A stretch of 64,000 nt of DNA, from assembly GCF_009827295.1 (NCBI RefSeq), contig NZ_WTYD01000001.1:992001-1056000 (forward strand). Reading direction: 5' to 3'. A model generated the notes under the pieces. That model did no database searches. It was given only the letters and a program-made list of their open reading frames with translations, and was not told the origin of the DNA. Within the stretch, counting starts at the first letter, position 1. Each line of letters begins with the position of its first letter. The DNA is from Qipengyuania pelagi. GTDB taxonomy: Bacteria; Pseudomonadota; Alphaproteobacteria; Sphingomonadales; Sphingomonadaceae. Made by a program: the position numbers and the translations under genes. Shown here piece by piece: positions 17,868-27,579 of the stretch.

Positions 17868-18476
17868 ATGGGACGGGTAGGGTTTCGCGCGGCCATCGCC
17901 AGCGCTCTCGCACTGACTATTGCCACGGCAGCGCCGCTTTCCGCAAGCGAGCGTGCACCCTCCGCGCGTAACGCGCCAAGCGAGTACAGTGCGAGAGGTC
18001 AGCGGATCCGCCAGGCAAATTATTCGGTCCGCCAGACATCCGATCACGCTTCGCGCATTCTGGCGCTGCACAATGCCGAACGCCGCCGCCTGCGCGTGCC
18101 CGATCTCGTCTGGAATGCCCACCTCGAACGCGAGGCCGCAGAATGGGCGACTTATCTGAGCCGCAGCGGCGTGCTGCAACATGCCGACGATCGCACCCGC
18201 AACGGGACGGGCGAGAATCTGTGGATGGGCACGTCTGGCGGTTGGGATGTCGACGGCATGGTCGGCATGTTCCTCGACGAGCGTCGCCATTACCGCCACG
18301 CCACCTTTCCCGATGTGTCGAACACCGGAAACTGGGCGGATGTCGGCCATTACACCCAGATCGTCTGGCGCGATACGCGCGAGGTCGGCTGCGCGGTGGC
18401 GAGTGCGCGTGGGAACGACGTCCTGGTGTGCCGCTATTTCCCCGCCGGCAATGTGATGGGCCGCCGCGCGCATTAG
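17868..18476 (+). CDS. exported CAP-domain (SCP/PR1-like) protein
   Basis: 202 residues with a signal peptide (hydrophobic core AIASALALTIATAAPLSA, cleavage near residue 27). A CAP/allergen-V5 domain from about 60 shows LALHNAERRRLRVPDLVWN, AAEWATYLS, NGTGENLWMG, NWADVGHYTQIVWRDTREVG and a C-terminal VCRYFPAGNVMG. Conserved His and Glu residues of the CAP cavity are present (VLQHAD, GENLW, VGHYTQ). It has two cysteines (EVGCAV, VLVCRY). Bacterial CAP proteins are secreted, and their function is mostly undefined. It stands alone on the plus strand between hemW and rdgB. Confidence 0.9.
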   Translation: MGRVGFRAAIASALALTIATAAPLSASERAPSARNAPSEYSARGQRIRQANYSVRQTSDHASRILALHNAERRRLRVPDLVWNAHLEREAAEWATYLSRSGVLQHADDRTRNGTGENLWMGTSGGWDVDGMVGMFLDERRHYRHATFPDVSNTGNWADVGHYTQIVWRDTREVGCAVASARGNDVLVCRYFPAGNVMGRRAH

Positions 18477-18486
18477 GTTCGCACAG

Positions 18487-19113
18487 CTAGCTGCCGAACT
18501 GCTCCGCCACCAGCTTCGCAAAGGCATCGGCCCGGTGGCTGATGCGGTGCTTTTCCTCCGGGGCGATCTCGGCGAAGGTCTGGTCGTGGCCTTCGGGCAC
18601 GAAGACCGGGTCGTAGCCGAAGCCCAGTTCGCCACGCGGCGGCCAGGTCAGCGATCCGGGCGCGATCCCTTCGTAAACGGCAAAGTCTCCATCCGGCCAG
18701 GCAATGGCGAGGACGCAATGGAAAGCGGCGCTGCGGTCGACATCGTCTCCACGCTCGCGCAGCAATCCCTCGACCTTGCCCATCGCCATGAACCAGTCGC
18801 GCCCCGGCTCGCCCTCGAACCATTGCCGCTCTGCCCAGTCAGCGGTGTAGACCCCCGGCCGCCCGTCGAGCGCCTTGACCGAAAGCCCGCTATCGTCGGC
18901 CAGCGCCGCCATGCCCGACGCTTCTGCCGAGGCACGTGCCTTGATCAGCGCGTTCTCGACGAAGGTGGTGCCCGTTTCGGCAGGCTCGGGCAGGCCGAGC
19001 GATCCGGCGGAGAGGCATTTCACGCCGTAGGGGTCCAGCAGGGCGCCGATCTCGCGGAGTTTGCCCGCATTGTGCGTGGCGATCACCAGCGAGCCGGAGC
19101 CGAGCCTCCTCAC
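18487..19113 (-). CDS. rdgB: RdgB/HAM1-family XTP/dITP pyrophosphatase
   Basis: 208 residues from GTG 19113, which overlaps the rph stop as GTGA. The enzyme hydrolyses non-canonical purine nucleoside triphosphates (dITP, XTP) to the monophosphate, preventing their incorporation. Family blocks: [15 protein letters not shown] at the N-terminus, [36 protein letters not shown], and the C-terminal [20 protein letters not shown] with [10 protein letters not shown]. Coupling to rph is conserved in alphaproteobacteria. Confidence 0.95.
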   Translation of the reverse strand: MRRLGSGSLVIATHNAGKLREIGALLDPYGVKCLSAGSLGLPEPAETGTTFVENALIKARASAEASGMAALADDSGLSVKALDGRPGVYTADWAERQWFEGEPGRDWFMAMGKVEGLLRERGDDVDRSAAFHCVLAIAWPDGDFAVYEGIAPGSLTWPPRGELGFGYDPVFVPEGHDQTFAEIAPEEKHRISHRADAFAKLVAEQFGS

Positions 19114-19826
19114 GCGCGCACCGCGTCTGCCTGCGCAGTGAAGATACGGTCGCACCCGATCCGGGCGAGGCGGAGAAGGCGGAGGAGGCCTTCCTCGTCG
19201 AACGGGGCGCCTTCCGCCGTAGCCTGCGCCTCGGCGATCTTGCCGCCTTCGATGAGGACAAAATTCGCATCCGCCTCCGCATTCGAATCCTCGGGGTAGT
19301 CGAGGTCGAGCACCGGCGTATCCTTGTAGATACCGCAGGAGATTGCGGCGATCCGGGCGGTGATCGGGTCTTCCTTGATGAGCCCCTGCTTCATCAAACC
19401 ATCCACCGCGAGCCGCAAAGCAACCCAGGCGCCGGAGATCGAGGCGGTGCGGGTCCCGCCATCGGCCTGAAGCACGTCGCAATCGACCGTGATCTGTCGC
19501 TCGCCGAGCTTCTTGAGATCGACCACACTGCGCAGGCTGCGCCCGATCAGGCGTTGAATTTCCTGCGTGCGTCCGCCGAGCTTGCCCTTCACCGCCTCAC
19601 GCATGCTGCGCGTGTGCGTCGAACGGGGCAGCATTGAATATTCCGCCGTGACCCAGCCTTCGCCCTTGCCGCGCAGCCAGGGCGGGGTGCGATCTTCGAT
19701 GCTGGCATTGCACAGCACCTTGGTCTCGCCGAAACTGATCAGGCACGATCCTTCGGCGTGCTTGGTGAAACCGGTCTCGATGGAAATGGCGCGCATCTCG
19801 TCGGGCGCGCGTCCTGAAGGTCGCAT
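19110..19826 (-). CDS. rph: ribonuclease PH
   Basis: 238 residues, the exact family size. RNase PH is a phosphorolytic 3'-5' exoribonuclease that trims tRNA 3' ends and helps degrade structured RNA. From ATG 19826 it begins [12 protein letters not shown], with the conserved blocks [49 protein letters not shown] and [20 protein letters not shown]. It is divergent from hrcA with 84 bases between them, an arrangement shared by many alphaproteobacteria. Confidence 0.96.
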   Translation of the reverse strand: MRPSGRAPDEMRAISIETGFTKHAEGSCLISFGETKVLCNASIEDRTPPWLRGKGEGWVTAEYSMLPRSTHTRSMREAVKGKLGGRTQEIQRLIGRSLRSVVDLKKLGERQITVDCDVLQADGGTRTASISGAWVALRLAVDGLMKQGLIKEDPITARIAAISCGIYKDTPVLDLDYPEDSNAEADANFVLIEGGKIAEAQATAEGAPFDEEGLLRLLRLARIGCDRIFTAQADAVRA

Positions 19827-19910
19827 GGGAATCTCCGAATTGGGAAAACGTGATCGGTCCGATACGCGCTTGGGGCTTGAGGCCGCAAGGGGATGGGTTA
19901 GATTGATGCC

Positions 19911-20951
19911 ATGCCGACGCCGCCCATCACCGAATTGACCGACCGCGCGCGGGATATCTTCCGGCTCGTGGTGGAAGGCTATCTCGAAAGCGGACAGCCG
20001 GTGGGGTCGAAGACCTTGGCAGGCGGCTCCGGCCTCAATCTCTCGCCCGCCTCGATCCGGTCGGTGCTGGCCGAACTCGAACAGCGGGGCCTCCTCGCCG
20101 CGCCGCATACGAGTGCCGGGCGGATGCCGACCGATAGCGGTTTGCGGCTGTTCGTCGATGCGATGATGCAGGTTGCGGAACCGACCGATCACGAGCGCGC
20201 CGCCATTCGCCAACGGATCGAGGAACCGGGCCCGATCGAGCAGGCACTGGAGGAAACGAGCGCGCTGTTGTCCGATCTGACCGGTGCCGCGGGCATGGTG
20301 ATGGTGCCGCGGCGCGAGCATCGACTGGCGCAGATTTCGCTAGCCTCCATCGATGCGAACCGCGTTCTTGCCGTCTTGGTCGGTGAGGACGGCCATGTCG
20401 AAAATCGCATCCTGCCGCTTCCCGCCGCATCCTTCGGCACCTCGCTCGAACAGGCGAGCAATTATCTCACCCGCCGCGCTGCCGGGCGCACTCTCGCCGA
20501 AGCTGCGGCGCTGATCGACAAGGAAATCGCGGGCGGCCGCAGCGCGCTGGACGATGCGAGCCGCGATCTCGTGCGGCGCGGACTGGCGATCTGGTCGGAG
20601 GACGGGGCCAAGCGCCCGGTTCTGATCGTGCGCGGACAGGCGAACCTGCTCGACGAAACCGCGCTCGGCGATATTGATCGCGTCCGCTCGCTCATCGACG
20701 ATCTCGAAAGCAAGCAATCGGTCGCCGCCCTGCTCGAACAGGCGCGCGATGCGCAGGCGACGCGCATCTTCATCGGAAGCGAGAACCGGCTGTTCTCGCT
20801 CTCCGGCTCCTCGGTCATCGCCGCGCCCTATCGCGACCGCGAGGGGCGGATCGTGGGCGTGCTGGGGGTGATCGGACCAACTCGGTTGAATTACGCGCGC
20901 GTGGTCCCCATGGTGGATTTCACCGCCCGCCAGCTGGGCAAACGCATCTGA
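19911..20951 (+). CDS. hrcA: heat-inducible transcription repressor HrcA
   Basis: 346 residues. HrcA represses chaperone operons by binding CIRCE elements and needs GroEL for activity. The N-terminal winged helix (1-95) has [20 protein letters not shown] and [18 protein letters not shown] followed by [18 protein letters not shown]. The remainder is the GAF-like dimerisation part, ending [16 protein letters not shown]. No CIRCE palindrome (TTAGCACTC-N9-GAGTGCTAA) lies upstream of hrcA or dnaK, so its targets, probably groESL, are elsewhere. grpE follows after 18 bases, so the two form an operon. Confidence 0.95.
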   Translation: MPTPPITELTDRARDIFRLVVEGYLESGQPVGSKTLAGGSGLNLSPASIRSVLAELEQRGLLAAPHTSAGRMPTDSGLRLFVDAMMQVAEPTDHERAAIRQRIEEPGPIEQALEETSALLSDLTGAAGMVMVPRREHRLAQISLASIDANRVLAVLVGEDGHVENRILPLPAASFGTSLEQASNYLTRRAAGRTLAEAAALIDKEIAGGRSALDDASRDLVRRGLAIWSEDGAKRPVLIVRGQANLLDETALGDIDRVRSLIDDLESKQSVAALLEQARDAQATRIFIGSENRLFSLSGSSVIAAPYRDREGRIVGVLGVIGPTRLNYARVVPMVDFTARQLGKRI

Positions 20952-20969
20952 CAATATGGGTATTTCCGC

Positions 20970-21560
20970 GTGATCGAAGATAACGAACAGACACCGCGCG
21001 ACGAAGCGGTCGAGAAGGAACTGGAAGGCGTACCGGAGCAGTTCCGGGACGATAGCGAAGACGAAGACGAAGCGGTCGAGGACTCGCTCGAAGACGCGCT
21101 GGCGGCCCTGCGCGGCGATCTCGAAAGCGCGAAGCAGGACGTGCTTTACGCCAAGGCCGAAACGCAGAACGTGCGCCGCCGCATGGAAAAGGACGTGCAG
21201 GACGCGCGCAATTATGCCGCGACCGGATTTGCGCGCGACATTCTGAGCGTGTCGGACAATCTCGCCCGCGCGGTCCAGTCCGTGCCCGAGGCGCTGCGCG
21301 AGGACGAGAAGTTGAAGGGCTTCATCGCCGGGATCGAGGCAACCCAGCGCGAACTCGACAAGGTCTTCGGCCAGCACGGCATCACCCGCATCGCCTCTAC
21401 CGGGATGCCGCTTGATCCCAACCAGCATCAGGCCATGATCGAAATTCCGAGCGATGATCACGAACCGGGTACGATCGTTCAGGAAATGCAGGCCGGTTAC
21501 ATGATCAAGGATCGCCTGCTGCGCCCCGCCATGGTCGGCGTGGCGAAGAAGCCCGACTGA
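20970..21560 (+). CDS. grpE: nucleotide exchange factor GrpE
   Basis: 196 residues from GTG 20970. GrpE drives ADP release from DnaK. The first 60 residues are strongly acidic and disordered-looking. A long coiled coil follows (ALRGDLESAKQDVLYAKAET and on), then the beta-rich head with the family signature from DPNQHQAMIEI to GTIVQEMQAGYMIKDRLLRP. It is cotranscribed with hrcA, while its partner dnaK is 4 kb downstream. Confidence 0.95.
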   Translation: MIEDNEQTPRDEAVEKELEGVPEQFRDDSEDEDEAVEDSLEDALAALRGDLESAKQDVLYAKAETQNVRRRMEKDVQDARNYAATGFARDILSVSDNLARAVQSVPEALREDEKLKGFIAGIEATQRELDKVFGQHGITRIASTGMPLDPNQHQAMIEIPSDDHEPGTIVQEMQAGYMIKDRLLRPAMVGVAKKPD

Positions 21561-21583
21561 TCGCTGAACGAGGGGATAAGACG

Positions 21584-23338
21584 ATGAGGACTGCCATGGT
21601 CAAAGCGGCGGTCCTCGTCGCTGCCTGTCTTGCGATGCCGCTTGCGGCGCAGGAGGGCGATGCCGATGCGCAGCTCGACGCGCTCGCCGAAGCCTATCGC
21701 ACTTATCAAATCGAGCAATCCGGCCGGATCGTCGAAGCCGACGGCACGACATCGCGCGGATCGCGCCTCGCGTCGGTCACGCCCGAGGCCAACGCCGCGC
21801 GCGCCGCGCAGGCGGAACGGTTTCTGGCGCAACTCGATGCTCTGGATCCCGAAGACTTCTCTGCCGAAGCGGCGATCGATGCCGCAGTGCTGCGCCATCT
21901 GCTCGAAACGGAGATCGGCGATGCACGGTTTCGCGAATGGGAAATGCCCTTTGACAGCGACAGCAATTTCTGGGGCTACCTCGCCGAGCGGAGCGCGCTA
22001 GGCAGCGTCGAGGAATATGACCGCTATATCGCGTGGTTGAACGACCTTCCGCGCTATTTCTCCGAACAGGAGGCGAATGCGCGGGCCGGGCTGGCACGCG
22101 GCTTTTCCGTCCCCCGCGTGACGCTGACAGGGCGCGATGCGTCGCTCGAAGCCTACGTCGTCGACGATCCCGAGACCAGCCCGTTCTGGGCCGCCTTCGC
22201 GCAGATCCCCGATCGCTTCCCTGCCGCCGAGCGCGAACGGCTGCGAAACGAAGGCCGCGCGGTTATCGACGACAAGGTCACGCCCGCCTTTGCCGATTTC
22301 CTGCGCTTCTTCCGCGAAGACTATCTTCCGCAGACCCGCACCTCGCTGGCAGCCGAAGCCATGCCGGATGGCCCTGCCTATTATCAGCAGCAGATCGAGG
22401 AATACACGACGCTCGACCTGACGGCGGAGGAGATCCACCGCATCGGCCTCGACGAAGTGGCGCGGATCACCGCCGAGATGGAGGCAGTGAAGGCGGAGGC
22501 TGGGTTCGAGGGCAGCCTGCCCGAATTCGTCACCTTCCTGCGCACCGATCCGCAATTCGTGGCGCGCACGCCCGACGAATTGATGGGCGTATCGGCCTAC
22601 GCCGCCAAGCGTGTCGACGGCGTGATCGCGGATTATTTCGGCTTCCTGCCGCGCCACCGCTTCACCATCCGCCCGGTCGATCCCGCGATCGCGCCATTCT
22701 ACACGGCGGGGCGGGGCGGGCTCGATGCGTGTCAGATGAACACCTACGATCTCCCCTCGCGCCCGCTCTACAATATCCCTGCGCTGACGCTGCACGAATG
22801 CATTCCGGGCCACAGCTTCCAGGCGGCAGTGGCATTGGAGCGCGAGGCGGCGCCGGCCTTCCGTCGGCAGACCTATTTCTCCGGCTTCGGAGAGGGGTGG
22901 GGGCTCTATGTCGAATATCTCGGCGAGGAGATGGGCATTTACCGCACGCCCTATGAACGCTTCGGGCGGCTGAGCTACGAAATGTGGCGCGCCGCGCGGC
23001 TCGTGATCGACACCGGCATCCATCATTACGGATGGAGCCGGGACCAGGCCGTGGACTACCTCGCCAGTCGCACCGCACTGTCGCAGCACGAGGTGGGGAC
23101 CGAGGTCGATCGCTATATCAGCTGGCCGGGACAGGCGCTGTCCTACAAATTGGGCGAACTGACGATCCGCCGGGTACGCGCCAAGGCCGAAGCGGAGCTG
23201 GGCGAGGCGTTCGATATCCGCAAGTTCCACGATATCGTGCTGGCGCTGGGATCAGTTCCGCTCCCGGTACTCGAGGCGAGGATCGACGCCTTCATCGCTG
23301 ATGGCGGTCAGGGTTTGCCGCAGGTGACCTACGACTGA
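21584..23338 (+). CDS. DUF885-family exported metallopeptidase-like protein
   Basis: 584 residues with a signal peptide (MRTAMVKAAVLVAACLAMPLAA, cleaved near AQEG). DUF885 proteins are distant relatives of zinc carboxypeptidase-type metallopeptidases. The motif HECIPGH (H404, E405, H410) resembles a HExxxGH zinc site, and a downstream FGEGWGLYVEYLGEEMG could supply the third ligand. The C-terminus has the family's YISWPGQALSYKLGELTIR. It lies 23 bases after grpE and may be transcribed with it. Substrate unknown; a periplasmic peptidase is the likely role. Confidence 0.88.
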   Translation: MRTAMVKAAVLVAACLAMPLAAQEGDADAQLDALAEAYRTYQIEQSGRIVEADGTTSRGSRLASVTPEANAARAAQAERFLAQLDALDPEDFSAEAAIDAAVLRHLLETEIGDARFREWEMPFDSDSNFWGYLAERSALGSVEEYDRYIAWLNDLPRYFSEQEANARAGLARGFSVPRVTLTGRDASLEAYVVDDPETSPFWAAFAQIPDRFPAAERERLRNEGRAVIDDKVTPAFADFLRFFREDYLPQTRTSLAAEAMPDGPAYYQQQIEEYTTLDLTAEEIHRIGLDEVARITAEMEAVKAEAGFEGSLPEFVTFLRTDPQFVARTPDELMGVSAYAAKRVDGVIADYFGFLPRHRFTIRPVDPAIAPFYTAGRGGLDACQMNTYDLPSRPLYNIPALTLHECIPGHSFQAAVALEREAAPAFRRQTYFSGFGEGWGLYVEYLGEEMGIYRTPYERFGRLSYEMWRAARLVIDTGIHHYGWSRDQAVDYLASRTALSQHEVGTEVDRYISWPGQALSYKLGELTIRRVRAKAEAELGEAFDIRKFHDIVLALGSVPLPVLEARIDAFIADGGQGLPQVTYD

Positions 23339-23353
23339 ACCGCCGCGTCAGCG

Positions 23354-23378
23354 GGAACGGGCGGCCAGCCAAACCGTA
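23354..23378 (+). promoter_or_regulatory. candidate EcfG (general stress response) promoter
   Basis: GGAAC at 23354-23358, a 16-base spacer, then CGTA at 23375-23378. The alphaproteobacterial EcfG consensus is GGAAC-N16/17-CGTT, so there is one mismatch in the -10. The start codon of the small glycine-zipper lipoprotein is 37 bases further down, a suitable leader length. OsmB-like small lipoproteins are often stress-induced, which agrees. A chance match is possible. Confidence 0.5.
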
Positions 23379-23415
23379 AGTCCCTCCGAAGCTTTCAAAA
23401 TTCAGGAGAGACCCG

Positions 23416-23709
23416 ATGAACGCCAAGATGATCCTCGCCCCCGCGCTCGCGCTTTCGACCATGAGCCTCGGCGCCTGTGCTGAGAACTATGCGGCGGAAG
23501 GCGGTCTTGGCGGTGCAGCCATCGGGGCCGGCATCGCTGCCGTGACCGGAGGCGACATTTCGCGATACGCGCTGGCCGGTGCCGCCGCTGGTGCGCTGGC
23601 AGGCTATTTCGTCGACAAGAACGATGGATGTGACGGGTATGACCGCGACGGTTATCTCGACGAGGATTGCTTCGGCACGCAAGGCTATCCGGTCGATCCG
23701 CGCCGCTGA
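23416..23709 (+). CDS. small glycine-zipper lipoprotein
   Basis: 97 residues. The N-terminal signal ends in a lipobox, SLGAC, so a lipid-anchored envelope protein is expected. The middle is a glycine-zipper segment (GGLGGAAIGAGIAAVTGG, then ALAGAAAGALAGYFVDK), like OsmB/Rick17kDa proteins. The tail is acidic and aromatic, with two cysteines (DGCDGY, EDCFGT). A GGAG Shine-Dalgarno sequence precedes ATG 23416. A candidate EcfG promoter lies upstream and a terminator downstream, so it looks like a monocistronic stress gene. Function unknown. Confidence 0.8.
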   Translation: MNAKMILAPALALSTMSLGACAENYAAEGGLGGAAIGAGIAAVTGGDISRYALAGAAAGALAGYFVDKNDGCDGYDRDGYLDEDCFGTQGYPVDPRR

Positions 23710-23732
23710 TCGTTTTTCAGACCGTTAAAAGG

Positions 23733-23772
23733 ACGGCTCGTCTCCACCAATGCGGAGGCGGGCCGTTTTCTT
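23733..23772. terminator. bidirectional hairpin terminator
   Basis: Stem ACGGCTCGTCTCC (23733-23745) pairs, with two G-U pairs, to GGAGGCGGGCCGT (23754-23766) across an eight-base loop. TTTTCTT follows on the plus strand, and AAAA precedes on the other side, giving a T run on the minus strand too. It sits between the convergent lipoprotein gene and the membrane protein gene at 23782, and probably ends both transcripts. Confidence 0.8.
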
Positions 23773-23781
23773 ACTCGCCAG

Positions 23782-24381
23782 TCAAGCTAGCAGATACAAA
23801 ACGAGATACCGCGCGATCAGCAGGACCAGTAGAACGATCTGCACCTTTGGGCTGCGAACCAGCGCAGCGGCGATCATCAGCGCAATGAAGACGAGCGTCG
23901 CACCGATGGAGAGGGGGCTCATCAGAACCCCACGCAGCGCCTCGATCGACATCAGATAGGCCCATTGCACCGCCACCAGCGCGATCAGGATCGCAAAGAT
24001 CGTGCGATGGACGCGGAAATAATGGATATCGAGATCCGCAAAGCGACGCGGATCGCCTGGGAAGACGAGGCGCGCGGCAAGGTAATAGGCGCTGGCGAAC
24101 ATCACCACGCCCAGCAATGTCGGCGTCGTCACCGACAGCAACGTTCGCACCGACCAGGCGAAGGCCCAGAAGGACATCAGGTCGAGCACTACGAACACAG
24201 CCATCAAGGGCGTAAGCCAGCCGATCCGAAAGGCGTTCTCCCCTCCATGAAATTCCGCCCCCGTCTTCACATCGTCGGCGAACTCGCGTTCCAGCACATT
24301 GCCGAGGCCGCCGATCAGGGAAACCAGCGAAAGGCCCAGCAAGAGGGCATAGAGCGCGAAGATGAATTCGAAATCGGTCAT
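23782..24381 (-). CDS. polytopic membrane protein, unknown function
   Basis: 199 residues from ATG 24381 (MTDFEFIFALYALLLGLSLV); a longer open frame to 24441 adds residues of poor quality. Five or more hydrophobic helices are visible, including MAVFVVLDLMSFWAFAW, TLLGVVMFASAYYLAARLVF and a C-terminal pair ending ARYLVLYLLA. No catalytic motif seen. It follows the metallopeptidase-like gene on the same strand by only seven bases, suggesting an operon with it and the copper chaperone. Family not recognised. Confidence 0.72.
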   Translation of the reverse strand: MTDFEFIFALYALLLGLSLVSLIGGLGNVLEREFADDVKTGAEFHGGENAFRIGWLTPLMAVFVVLDLMSFWAFAWSVRTLLSVTTPTLLGVVMFASAYYLAARLVFPGDPRRFADLDIHYFRVHRTIFAILIALVAVQWAYLMSIEALRGVLMSPLSIGATLVFIALMIAAALVRSPKVQIVLLVLLIARYLVLYLLA

Positions 24382-24388
24382 CCGCGGA

Positions 24389-24913
24389 TCATGCCGGACT
24401 CGCACCGGGAAAGCGAACCAGCAGATCGTAGGCCGACACATCTGCCGCGCCCGCCAGTTTGACGCCGTTCCTGAGCCAGAAGGCGTGCTTCACGATCTCG
24501 GCCTGCTGTTCGATCCCGTAGCGATCGAGCGGCCAGCCCGGCTTGAGGCTGTAATCGTAGCGCGCCCACGGCATCCGGTGGGTCACGAGATACCATTGGC
24601 CCAGCGTTTGGGTCTGCCAGACATGGGTCAGTTCGTGGATCAGCAGGCCCTGACGGATCACGCTCTCGCGCGCGAAATCGTCGCAATAGGATTGGCCGCC
24701 GGGATGAAAATGTATATGCCCGCGTGGGGCCATCGTGGTCTTGCGAGGCTGGAAGAATGCCCATTTACGGCGTTTCAGCGTGACGCGGTCATAGTCGATC
24801 GCCGTGCCGAAGACCGAAGCCGCGATGCGCCTCTCGCCGGAGGTCAGCGCGCGCTCGCCGCCGACAGGGCAGGGGGGCGGCGCTTCGGCTTCGAGATCGA
24901 CCGGATGCGCCAG
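24389..24913 (-). CDS. putative zinc-peptidase-like ('vgr related') protein, probable CTG start
   Basis: About 174 residues if translation begins at CTG 24913. There is no in-frame ATG, GTG or TTG before the ATG that encodes [13 protein letters not shown], by which point conserved-looking sequence ([19 protein letters not shown]) would be lost. GGAGG on the minus strand (24923-24919) stands five bases before the CTG. The motif [11 protein letters not shown] is a zincin-type HExxH. The remainder ([38 protein letters not shown]) matches proteins named 'vgr related' in sphingomonads. No signal peptide. Function unknown; the start remains uncertain. Confidence 0.7.
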   Translation of the reverse strand: MAHPVDLEAEAPPPCPVGGERALTSGERRIAASVFGTAIDYDRVTLKRRKWAFFQPRKTTMAPRGHIHFHPGGQSYCDDFARESVIRQGLLIHELTHVWQTQTLGQWYLVTHRMPWARYDYSLKPGWPLDRYGIEQQAEIVKHAFWLRNGVKLAGAADVSAYDLLVRFPGASPA

Positions 24914-24930
24914 CGCCGCCTCCGCGCGCC

Positions 24931-25413
24931 CTAGCGCTCTTCGCCCGCAGCCTGGATCGGCGCCGGGAAGGTGTGGTTGCGCCCGCCCGCTGCGGTCAGC
25001 GTGACCTGCGCGGTGCCGCCTTCGGCAAGGTTCGGGCCGAGATCGTAGACCATGACATGCTTGCCGCCCGGCTCGAACACCACGCTGTCGCCCGGTTGCA
25101 GCATCAGGGGCGGCATTTCCCCCATCGTCATCTCGAAATCGTATTCCATCATGTCGTGCAGCTGCGCGCTGCCCGCGCCTTCCACGCTGGCGCTGCGCAG
25201 GGCGATGTTCTTGTCGCCATCGTTCTTGACGGTGAAATAGACCGCCGCCGGATTGCCCGCGACGGGCGGCAGCATGAGGCGCGCATCGGTGACGGTGAGG
25301 CCGGCGATTGCGTTCGGATCGCTCTGCTCCGCGGGAGCCTCGGCTTGCGAACAGGCGGCCAGCGCCAGCGGCGCGGTGGCCAGCAGCAGGGCGGCGAAAA
25401 CACTCTTCTTCAT
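24931..25413 (-). CDS. PCu(A)C periplasmic copper chaperone lipoprotein
   Basis: 160 residues. N-terminal signal with lipobox LALAAC. PCu(A)C proteins hold Cu(I) in the periplasm and help load the CuA/CuB sites of cytochrome oxidase. The metal ligands are visible: [11 protein letters not shown] in the middle and [10 protein letters not shown] later, fitting H-M...H-x-M. Further family blocks are [15 protein letters not shown] and EPGGKH. The start ATG 25413 is preceded by GAGAGGGATATCGCC, a good ribosome site. It is first in a leftward group with the metallopeptidase-like and membrane proteins, divergent from dnaK. Confidence 0.92.
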   Translation of the reverse strand: MKKSVFAALLLATAPLALAACSQAEAPAEQSDPNAIAGLTVTDARLMLPPVAGNPAAVYFTVKNDGDKNIALRSASVEGAGSAQLHDMMEYDFEMTMGEMPPLMLQPGDSVVFEPGGKHVMVYDLGPNLAEGGTAQVTLTAAGGRNHTFPAPIQAAGEER

Positions 25414-25462
25414 GGCGATATCCCTCTCGTCTCCATCGCGATCGTCCTAGCGGGGAGCGTCC

Positions 25463-25493
25463 CTTGTGCCAAGATTTCGCGCACCTATATCCC
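25463..25493 (+). promoter_or_regulatory. RpoH (sigma-32) heat-shock promoter of dnaK
   Basis: CTTG at 25463-25466, a 17-base spacer, then CCTATATCCC at 25484-25493. This matches the alphaproteobacterial RpoH consensus CTTG-N17/18-CYTATNTNNG at all but the last base. It lies 88 bases before the dnaK ATG, divergent from the copper chaperone gene. No CIRCE operator is present, so heat induction of dnaK is expected to be through RpoH alone. Confidence 0.8.
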
Positions 25494-25581
25494 CTTCCAT
25501 CACCCGAGCCGCCAAGGGGTTTCGCCTGATGGGAAGCCGACGGAGCGGTGTCCAACAACCGTTTTCTTGAATGGGGAAAGC

Positions 25582-27504
<1,923 letters not shown>

Positions 27505-27524
27505 TCGGTCTCATGAACTACGAG

Positions 27525-27565
27525 CCGCCACCGGTGCACACCCGCACCGGTGGCGGTTGATTTTT
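27525..27565 (+). terminator. hairpin between dnaK and dnaJ
   Basis: A perfect 13-base-pair stem, CCGCCACCGGTGC (27525-27537) with GCACCGGTGGCGG (27544-27556), a six-base loop and TTGATTTTT following. It lies 20 bases after the dnaK stop and 15 before the dnaJ ATG. As a terminator it would make dnaK transcripts more abundant than dnaK-dnaJ; partial read-through is inferred because no separate dnaJ promoter is evident. It could also protect the 3' end of dnaK mRNA. Confidence 0.82.
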
Positions 27566-27579
27566 CGGGCGGGGAAAAC

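Noticed and set aside
19827..19910. Possible CIRCE operator or RpoH promoter in the rph-hrcA gap
   Set aside because: No TTAGCACTC-N9-GAGTGCTAA-like palindrome is present. A CTTGAG-N16-TTAGAT arrangement exists but matches the RpoH consensus too poorly.
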